14,703 nucleotides of DNA. Source: Coemansia sp. RSA 922 (Eukaryota; Kickxellomycota; Kickxellomycetes; Kickxellales; Kickxellaceae). The position numbers and the translations under genes were made by a program. Of this stretch, positions 8,290-14,703 are shown piece by piece. Every line of letters begins with the position of its first letter. The stretch's first letter is position 1. Where the stretch lies: positions 1 to 14,703 of the forward strand of contig JANBQS010000609.1 in assembly GCA_027577415.1 (NCBI GenBank), written 5' to 3'. Under the pieces are notes generated by a model. It had not been told where the DNA came from, searched no databases, and saw nothing but the letters and a program-made list of their open reading frames with translations.

Positions 8290-8774
8290 AACGTTTAGTT
8301 CAGATAAATTGCGAGTCTACGGATGAGAATCACAGTAAAAAATTATTTGCCATTATGCCGTCCATGTCAGTACTTTTAGGAATGAAGATATTGACTCGTT
8401 TGTTGTTTATTTTTAGTCACATTTTAGGGATTCAGTAAATAAATTAGCTACAACACATTCAATTATGAGGTCTGTGCGCAGCAGCTCATAGGAACAAAGC
8501 GGCTGAGACCTACGGCTTTGCTTCTTGGGCTCTCAAATACAGCCATTGCTCCTACTCATGGCATGCCCGTGTGTGTTTCTTACGCAATCATCGTAACGAG
8601 CCTGTTGGTGTGTGGTTTGATCTTGGCCAGGGTACATTCGCAGCTCATTGCTTCAGAGCGGCCATATCTTATGCCGAGGTTGCTGGTCCTAGTAGCTTGG
8701 CTGCCTTGTCAGCATACATTTTTAGATAGCGTGGGCGCCAAGGCCACCTGACAGCTATCCGGCCAAAGTGGGTG
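8290..8774. other. Spacer without a recognised gene
   Basis: Between the LINE fragment and the right copy of the duplication. AT-rich to about 8460. A plus-strand frame without an ATG is then open for 86 codons (8469-8729) and has protein-like composition (for example GVWFDLGQGTFAAHCF), but I do not recognise it. It may be a fragment of another element. Confidence 0.4.
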
Positions 8775-10100
8775 TCCATTGTCTCTCCTTTTTGAGAACG
8801 AAAGATACATACCATCGTCGATAAAAATGTAAAAAAGAAAGAGGCGCCATCATAAACTATGCGTTGGCATAGAGTGCGGACTTTTTTTTTATTTTAGAAA
8901 AGGTGCATAGACGCCACTTCACGATGCAAGTGAAGACAAATGAAGCATCAGGACCCGAGCCAAATCGCATGCCGACCATGCGATGCAATGGCCGCAGACA
9001 CTCCAAGTAAACGAGTTGGGGTTCCTTGTAGGTGCTTGCCAAAGCCCGCCAGTAAGGGAATTAGAAAAGCGGGCACATGTACTATTTCTATGCTGCGATA
9101 TGCATGTCGAAGAATAGTTATCCAGCGACACCACATTCCATCCATCTCACCTTACTGCCAGTTTTGTCGAATTGCTATTTTTAGCAATTGCCAATAACAA
9201 TTGTTCTCTTACACTGGCGGAACTGTAAATTCACACAACGAAAAACAGCATGCAGCACCAGATCGGCAAAAAAAAGTGCACACTTGAGACAAAAAAATGC
9301 ATCTCCCGACGCACCAAACAATGCCGGTGGCCTCTCCGCACTTGCATTACTCTTCGGGTGCGCCTTCTGTCTAAAAACATTGCCATGCTCTCGGTGATTC
9401 CGATGGTCAGCAACATCTAAAGAACAGAACCTTTGGAAGGGCGTCCCCGATTAATGTATGCAAGGATGCCTTGGGATTCGATATGTGAGCAAGCGAGAAT
9501 TTTACAAATGCCACAGGTGTCATGCATCGGGTGAAAGCACATGGAGATGTTTGGCGCTTGACAGGCAGTCCCTATTGGGAAATAAGCATTTGTTGCTTGT
9601 AGCATACATGACTTTAATATACATATTATCTTACCAAAGCCCCACACATGTTAAGGAAGTGCTGGTTAATGCCGGATAACTAGTGGTCTTTTTTGAATCC
9701 CAGCTATTAGTTTCTGCGGCAAGACTGAAAAGAGTGGCACTGGTGAGTGCAAGTGCCCCTGACCTTTTCCACCCCCTTTACACAATTAAAAATAAAAAGC
9801 ATCGACTTTGTTTATTTCGCCTGCAGCAGGCCCTTTTGCCAAATTAGAATCTGGTGTGTTGGGCCAGCCACAATACTTTTTTTTTTTAGGCAACCTGCCT
9901 GCAATTGTGTGTCCTTGTTGCCCGACTCACACATGTCGTTCATGCATATGTTGCCATTCAGTGTGAGGGATGGTTGCCGTGGATCTGCCAGCCTCCTCAT
10001 AACGGGTGGATGCAAAATCGTCATGCCAAAATTGAAATGCGGCGTTGCCGGCGGGAGCTGCCAACATATTTGCCAAAGACAAACTACCTATTCACTTGAG
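8775..10100 (+). repeat. Right copy of a segmental duplication, non-coding upstream part
   Basis: The region up to about 9700 matches 5690-6560 through the anchors given for the left copy. From about 9700 to 10100 I find no clear partner in the left copy. The in-frame open stretch from 9747 to 10223 begins with GTG, has no conserved features and precedes a good TATA box, so I treat it as upstream sequence and not as protein. It probably holds upstream regulatory DNA of the gene at 10224. Confidence 0.7.
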
Positions 10101-10108
10101 TATATAAA
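10101..10108 (+). promoter_or_regulatory. TATA box of the unknown coiled-coil gene
   Basis: TATATAAA lies 116 bp before ATG 10224, followed by a pyrimidine- and CAC-rich leader (ACTCACTACCTCACCA just before the ATG). Position and sequence fit a core promoter and support the chosen start. Confidence 0.65.
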
Positions 10109-10223
10109 CAGCGCCGTCATCTCCCACATACATACCCCAATTTCTTTATTCTCCAACTCTGTACTTCACTTCATATCTACATACATTAGCCCATATTATT
10201 TACCACCACTCACTACCTCACCA

Positions 10224-11912
10224 ATGAACAACAACAACAGCATGAGCCTAGCCGCCGCCATGAGTAGGATCAAGCGGTTGGAGTCGTCGCTGGATTTGGC
10301 CTATGAAATGTTGCGCGAAAAGGGGGAAATTATTACGGAGCGCGATAAAACTATTGTCGACCAGCAGAGCGCTAGCAATGAGCAGCAGCGCATCATCAAT
10401 CAACAAGGGCAGACCCTCACGGAGCGCGACGGAAAAATCGCCCAACTCGAGCACACAATCAACAAGCAGCAGCGCGCACTTGACGAGCAGGAGCGCTCGA
10501 TTGCCAGGAGCAGTGGTCATGCTCACCGGATTGAAGACCATCTACAGCAAGCAATTACAATTGCTGGTTTCATCGCTGTGGCTCCAAACGGCGCTGCTAT
10601 GCACAATGGCGCTGCTCCACGCAACACTGATACAGACGATGAAACATGGGGCAGTGACGACACTCGGGACGACAACAGTGCTTTGGACGGCGCAGATCGG
10701 GATGGCAACGATTATGCTCATGTTACAGTTCACACTGACACTGTTCCACACAGTGTTGCAATGGGTGGCGCATCTCCAGGCAGCACATCTTCGCGCGGCT
10801 CATCTCTGGGTGGCGCACTTCCACGCTGCTCATCTCCGGGCGGCACATTTTCACGTGGCTCATCTCCGGGTGGCATATTTTTGCACAGTGCATATCCGGC
10901 TGGCGCATCTTCACGCAGTACATCTCTGGGCGGCTCATCTTCACGCGGCACATCTCTGGGCGGCGCATCTCCGGGCGGTGCAGCTCCATGCAACGATGCA
11001 GCTCGTGCTATTTCAGGTCCAAGGGCCAGAGCCCCAGCCGACGAGATTCCATTGTCTCCTCGCGCCTTCAAGCGCCCACGGCCCAACCAGCGGGTTTGCG
11101 ATGGCGCTGGACAGGTTGTAACGACTGAGGACCTGTTAGGGGTTTTCGGGACAATTGCCTTCGTCGACATCAGCACATTGGCCAGCGTTTACGAACTCGC
11201 CGTTAATCGGCCACTTTTTCCGACTGGCGTAGAGCCTCAGCGCTTTGCCCAAGAGCTAGCCGGGCTCGAAGGCTTTTCACACTGGAAACCTCGGTTTGCA
11301 CTGACGGGGTCGGCTTCGCTAAACGGCTTGAGCCTTCTTCGCCGCGACAACCGAGAGCTAGAGCTTTTGCGTCCGCGAGTACTGCAGCAGCTTGGACTGG
11401 CACAGGACTCCGGGGCGGTGGTGCTTAGCCCGCGGTTATACTACGTCATGTTTTCAATGGTCGCCATACCACTGGAGCGGATTACAGGTCGGGTACTTGA
11501 AAAAGTATTCACGACGCTTACGACAAAGAAATTAGCCACGCTCAAGGTAGTTACGAGGAATGGCGTTAGAAATATGTCACCAGACGAGCTGTGTGTTTTA
11601 GCAAAGGCCTGGCTGCGCAAATTGCGTAGATTTACCAGGGGCGCGGGAGGCTTCAGGCACCTACGAGAGTCGGCGAATAGCTGCAACGCCAATTACACGA
11701 GGTTGTGCAGTGAGCGGGGCGGTGACCACACGGGCAATATCGCGAAGGGCATGCTTGATGGCAGTAGCGAATGTAGGCTGCTATTGGGCCTCACTGATGC
11801 ACACGATCTTGAAGTGCTTTGCACACGCTTTGAATCTGTGGGTAACGATAATGACGAAAGCCAAGCAGACCGCCTACAAGAAATAGCAGATGAGGTGAAC
11901 AATCAACCTTAG
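10224..11912 (+). CDS. Unknown coiled-coil / pentapeptide-repeat protein, duplicated family
   Basis: I do not recognise this 562-residue protein. Residues 1-7 are MNNNNSM. About 13-112 is a long polar coiled coil in which TERDKTI and TERDGKI recur 28 residues (four heptads) apart. About 130-165 is acidic, rich in Asp and Asn. Residues 181-255 are fifteen pentapeptides, GG-type units interspersed with RGSS(L/P)-type units. A basic FKRPRPNQR at about 282-290 could be a nuclear signal. About 284-500 is the part conserved in the pseudogene at 6725, including YELAVNRPLF, AQELAGLEGFSHW and DELCVLAKAWLRKLRRF. The tail is acidic. No signal peptide or membrane span is seen. ATG 10224 fits the TATA box, and the frame upstream looks like leader. 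The coiled coil suggests self-association; a nuclear role is a guess. Exons look unbroken. Confidence 0.75.
   Translation: MNNNNSMSLAAAMSRIKRLESSLDLAYEMLREKGEIITERDKTIVDQQSASNEQQRIINQQGQTLTERDGKIAQLEHTINKQQRALDEQERSIARSSGHAHRIEDHLQQAITIAGFIAVAPNGAAMHNGAAPRNTDTDDETWGSDDTRDDNSALDGADRDGNDYAHVTVHTDTVPHSVAMGGASPGSTSSRGSSLGGALPRCSSPGGTFSRGSSPGGIFLHSAYPAGASSRSTSLGGSSSRGTSLGGASPGGAAPCNDAARAISGPRARAPADEIPLSPRAFKRPRPNQRVCDGAGQVVTTEDLLGVFGTIAFVDISTLASVYELAVNRPLFPTGVEPQRFAQELAGLEGFSHWKPRFALTGSASLNGLSLLRRDNRELELLRPRVLQQLGLAQDSGAVVLSPRLYYVMFSMVAIPLERITGRVLEKVFTTLTTKKLATLKVVTRNGVRNMSPDELCVLAKAWLRKLRRFTRGAGGFRHLRESANSCNANYTRLCSERGGDHTGNIAKGMLDGSSECRLLLGLTDAHDLEVLCTRFESVGNDNDESQADRLQEIADEVNNQP
10764..10988 (+). 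repeat. Fifteen 15-nt tandem repeats inside the unknown gene
   Basis: The 225 bp are exactly fifteen diverged 15-bp units encoding GGASP, RGSSL, GGTFS, RGSSP, GGSSS and variants. GG-type and RG-type pentamers largely alternate, so a 30-bp higher-order unit is visible. The repeat lacks stops in other frames too, giving spurious long frames such as AHLRAAHLWVAH on the plus strand and Pro/Glu-rich ones on the minus strand. The repeat is absent from the pseudogene copy. Confidence 0.9.
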
Positions 11913-11917
11913 TAACA

Positions 11918-11923
11918 AATAAA
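11918..11923 (+). terminator. Polyadenylation signal AATAAA of the unknown gene
   Basis: AATAAA begins 6 nt after the TAG stop codon at 11910-11912, a close spacing also seen after the PDAT gene. Confidence 0.55.
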
Positions 11924-12480
11924 GACTACTTTTACTATTACGATAAAAAAAGTACACTCACGACAGTTACAACTTTGAACAACAAAAAAAGAACAGAACA
12001 AATTGTCAATAAAAAATTGTCAAAGAAGCAAAACGTGAAACCAGAAAACAAGAAAATAGCTGACTCGCTTTTGTTGATTGATTGAAGGGTGGTGACCAAA
12101 GAGCACCCGCGGACTTTCAAATTAGAGGAAACATTTTTTTGCAACCTGAATGCATGGACAAAACTAATTGTAGTGCGCGATATTCTCATTATTTATCTCC
12201 TCAGCTTCACCATTTACGTCGTTCGATCGAGTTATAACAATGTAGTATTTGTAAAATGCGAGAGCTGTGTTGCAGACGGAACTTTGACATGCGCTATTGT
12301 CCATAATGGCAAGGGGTGTTTGGATCCTCAGCAGCTATTCCAGCATGCCTTGGATAGCCTCTCGATATTCCCTCCTGTTCTCGCTATTTAATCATTTTTA
12401 TGCTCTTACCAGTATTATCGCCGCTACCTCTGTGGAAGTCACCGTCCATTACCCCTGCCATGGTGTATATGCTTCTAGGG
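11924..12480. other. Spacer without a recognised gene
   Basis: A-rich up to about 12060. A plus-strand frame beginning with GTG at 12089 is open for 100 codons to about 12391 and includes a hydrophobic stretch (DILIIYLLSFTIYVV) and a Cys-containing part (KCESCVADGTLTC). It has no ATG, promoter or relative that I recognise. Confidence 0.4.
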
Positions 12481-13170
12481 GGGACACCAGCTAGTTGAGT
12501 GTGGGCCCACACAGCGCGTCTGCCCGGATCGAGCGGATAGTTAAGGAGTTTGCGAACCCTCGAAACTGTCGCCCAGAGTGAAGAGTTGGTTTGTCCGCAG
12601 CTTTTTCCGAGTCACCGCAGATATCTCGACAAGGAGGTACACTGCCGGGTGGTCGAAAGGCAAGCCAAGTAGAGATTCGATTGGTCCGTTAAAGGTCTCG
12701 TTGGGTCCCTTGCCCTTGAGGGCGAACCAGCTGCGTAGAACTAGGTCTCAATACGCGGGTAGCCCTTTCGGAATCCACTTGGGTTGTGCGAGTGTGAGAA
12801 GATCGGAGGAGTGCAGGTTATTTTGGCTCAGCCATTGGCCAAAGACCCGTTGAGCTGCGGTCACCCACCAGTGAGGACCCTTCTGGCTGAGCATGTTTGC
12901 TTCTCAAAATGTAGGACACCGAGACCACCCTGGGTTTTAGGCAGGATGACAACATCCCATGCGACCTTTGGTTGGCGCCCATTCCATATGAACTTGCGTA
13001 GACAGGCTATCACCTGGGCGTAGGAGTCGGAGAAGGGTGTGATGCGCGCAGTGTACTAGAGCTTTGCCATGAGGACCGAGTTAGCTAGAAGCACACAGCC
13101 AAACAGCGAGAGCCGTCGGTCGTGCTAGCGTTGGATCTGGGCTGATATTTGATCAGGCACATACTAATTT
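12481..13170 (-). mobile_element. LINE retrotransposon remnant (C-terminal part of reverse transcriptase ORF)
   Basis: The minus strand encodes the region downstream of the palm of non-LTR reverse transcriptases. In order: RRLSLFGCVLLANSVLMAKL, YTARITPFSDSYAQVIAC, KFIWNGRQPKVAWDVV and ILPKTQGGLGVLHFEKQ, the familiar F-x-W-x-G...K-V-x-W...P-K-x-x-G-G-L-G block. After a frameshift near 12865 it continues as AAQRVFGQWLSQNNLH and LVLRSWFALKGKGPNETF. TAG codons at 13127-13125 and 13058-13056 and a TGA at 12750-12748 interrupt it, each where Trp is expected. A TAA at 12543-12541 may be the original stop. There is no 5' region; this is a dead fragment. Confidence 0.85.
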
Positions 13171-13662
13171 GGCATTTACCAACTGTGCTTTAAATACCAA
13201 GCGAAAGAAAACATGTGGCAATACCCTGGCTGTAGTAGCTGATCGCAAGATAGAGTGTTGTTCAATTCGCACACATGTTTCCTAGGTTGTGTGTTCTTGG
13301 ATAGCTCTCGAATCCTTACCCAACTGGCCCGGGTTCGTTTCCTACTATTTGCTGGACTTGTCTGATCGACATAATATGGTCTGATCAACCATATAAGGTG
13401 TCTTTCCACCCTGTCCCCTACTTTTGCTAAATTTTCGACCACTTATTTTTTATTTTTTCATCTCGCAAAAAGGAGCTTTTCAACGATAATTTTATTATTA
13501 CAAACATGAGCTTTTTACACACATCTTTTCTAAGTGGGGTTTGCCAAGACTTTTGCCTATTCCAACATATCATTTTTATCTGAGGTTAATAGAGTTAGGC
13601 AGCTGTTGTTCTGCTATTAAAGATTAGTTGAAGTATCGCTCATGATATAAATAAAAATAAAT
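13171..13662. other. Spacer / 3' flank of the second Ulp1-like gene
   Basis: No gene is recognised. An 88-codon minus-strand frame (13442-13176) is unlike any family I know. TTTATT at 13491-13496 (AATAAA on the minus strand) lies about 167 nt past the stop of the second protease gene and could be its polyadenylation signal. Several T and A runs occur around 13440-13460 and 13640-13663. Confidence 0.4.
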
Positions 13663-14703
13663 TTAGGTGCGCCGCGTATTCACTGGGCGCTTGTACTGCC
13701 GCTGGAGGTCAAGAACCAGAGCTCTAATCCTCCGCCTCATACAGTGCGGATACTCTATATCCTCTACGGTAACCAGCCAAAAGTCTCTAGGCAATCCTGC
13801 TCGCTCCATGATCTCCGACTCCATTTTCAAGCGATCCTCACGCGAGCGACCTGTGCCCACATCACAAACACCCTCCCTGCTGTTTCCACCACCCCGCAGC
13901 GTTGGCTCAGTGGCGGGCGAATAAAAATCGGACTTGTACACCGACATGAAGGGACTGCGGAACCCCGAGAAAGAAGATGTACCAAACTTGGGCATCAACA
14001 AGTCGCTAGCCAAAGCACGACCAGGCGAAGACACTGTGGCAGATAATGACCGCGTAGTCTGATGCGAATCGCTGGGTACAAAGTCGCGGGCTCTGTTTAG
14101 TTTCCGGTAAACATCATCCCTTTCGGGTGTTGGAATCGGCGAGCGCGGTCGGTGCTTTGCAACCAAGCGAGTGTGTAAATGGTTGATATAGCGTCTAGCC
14201 AGTTCCTCGGCAATAGCCAAAACGTAAATACCACAGTCAAAGTCGTTATTCTGTTGCGGTGTTTGTACGGACTTGAAATAAAATCCATCCCCACGTCTGG
14301 GTTCCAAAACCCGTAAAAACCGTCCTGCCGCGCGCTCCGCAAATGACCTATTATGGCGATTAATCGAGTCATAGTGGTAGAATGTCCTGGTAGGTCGACA
14401 ATACACCAGTAGGGACCAGTGCGAGCGATGGTTCAGCGGGATTAATATCAGCTGGCGGTCGCCGCCTAGCTCTTCAGATAGTTGCGCCGATATAGAGTCC
14501 GTAACTGCAGCATTCTCGGCGTTCGATATACGGTACGCGGTGTATGTGCCTAGGAACAAGACTGAGGGCTCGGAGTGGAATTCTCGGCGCTCTAAAAAGG
14601 TCCAGTAAAAGTTTATTATCTCGCCGGTTAGCCACCCCTCGGGCTTTAACGACTCGAAATCTGAAGCACGCACTTCGGCGTTTTCAAAGTCCAGCAAGAC
14701 AGC
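13663..14703 (-). CDS. SENP8/NEDP1-like Ulp1-family cysteine protease, 5' end outside window
   Basis: Open frame to the window edge. The first visible in-frame residues (AVLLDFENAEVRASDFESLK) correspond to the extreme N-terminus of SENP8 (its VLSYMDSLL...DVSLL), so the start codon should lie only a few codons outside. The catalytic His codon is 14419-14421 (SHWSLLVY), Asp 14368-14370 (YHYDSINRH) and Cys 14233-14235 (DFDCGIYV), with the oxyanion Gln in PQQNNDFDC. The His-Asp gap of 17 residues equals that of human SENP8, and the Asp-Cys gap is 45 against 44. The triad is intact, so a NEDD8- or SUMO-type protease is likely. A polar tail of about 160 residues, rich in Ser, Arg and Pro, is absent from SENP8. 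It ends with the W-x-V...M-R-x-R-I motif shared with the protease at 4325-5266. Confidence 0.87.
   Translation of the reverse strand, partial: AVLLDFENAEVRASDFESLKPEGWLTGEIINFYWTFLERREFHSEPSVLFLGTYTAYRISNAENAAVTDSISAQLSEELGGDRQLILIPLNHRSHWSLLVYCRPTRTFYHYDSINRHNRSFAERAAGRFLRVLEPRRGDGFYFKSVQTPQQNNDFDCGIYVLAIAEELARRYINHLHTRLVAKHRPRSPIPTPERDDVYRKLNRARDFVPSDSHQTTRSLSATVSSPGRALASDLLMPKFGTSSFSGFRSPFMSVYKSDFYSPATEPTLRGGGNSREGVCDVGTGRSREDRLKMESEIMERAGLPRDFWLVTVEDIEYPHCMRRRIRALVLDLQRQYKRPVNTRRT

Noticed and set aside
9747..10223. In-frame upstream extension of the unknown gene (159 more residues)
   Set aside because: It begins with GTG, contains the TATA box and leader of the gene, and shows no conserved features; ATG 10224 is the better start.
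10303..11121. 272-codon plus-strand frame with AHLRA-type repeats, and minus-strand Pro/Glu-rich frames over the same bases
   Set aside because: These are other-frame readings of the 15-bp repeat in the unknown gene; the period of 15 keeps all frames open.
12089..12391. 100-codon plus-strand frame with a hydrophobic stretch
   Set aside because: It has no ATG, no promoter signal, no relative in the left copy and no family resemblance.
13300..13350. GGGTTCG-containing stretch resembling a tRNA B box
   Set aside because: No matching acceptor stem, A box or anticodon arm could be folded around it on either strand.
13176..13442. 88-codon minus-strand frame upstream of the LINE remnant
   Set aside because: It shows no reverse-transcriptase motif, the frame differs from the remnant, and there is no supporting signal.

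Overview
The window reads as a nuclear fungal chromosome, probably from an early-diverging lineage. It has intron-containing, mostly monocistronic genes, CT-rich or TATA-type promoters, AATAAA signals and LINE-type retrotransposon debris. The housekeeping genes are a PUF60-type splicing factor, a phospholipid:diacylglycerol acyltransferase (PDAT/Lro1) and two Ulp1/SENP8-like cysteine proteases. PUF60 and a SENP8-like enzyme together argue against a Saccharomyces-type yeast. The lineage assignment (for example Kickxellomycotina-like) is only inference.

Layout. Positions 1-1835 hold a minus-strand PUF60-like gene with two predicted introns. A 337-bp divergent promoter region separates it from the plus-strand PDAT gene (2173-4308). 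The PDAT gene converges, with 16 bp between stop codons, on a minus-strand Ulp1-like protease gene (4325-5266). From about 5690 to 11912 lies a tandem segmental duplication. The left copy (about 5690-7540) carries a decayed pseudogene. The right copy (about 8775-11912) carries an intact 562-residue gene of a family I do not recognise, with a coiled coil, an acidic stretch, fifteen pentapeptide repeats and a conserved C-terminal domain. Minus-strand LINE reverse-transcriptase fragments follow each copy (about 7570-8289 and 12481-13170). A second Ulp1/SENP8-like gene runs off the right edge (13663-14703, minus).

How the genes relate. PUF60 acts in 3' splice-site recognition, PDAT makes triacylglycerol at the ER, and the two proteases are expected to remove or process ubiquitin-like proteins (NEDD8/SUMO class). 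These are separate functions and I see no operon-like logic. The two proteases share an unusual ungapped C-terminal motif outside the catalytic domain. They also bracket the duplicated unknown gene, so the protease gene may belong to the same old duplication. The most novel content is the unknown gene family and the C-terminal motif of the protease pair.
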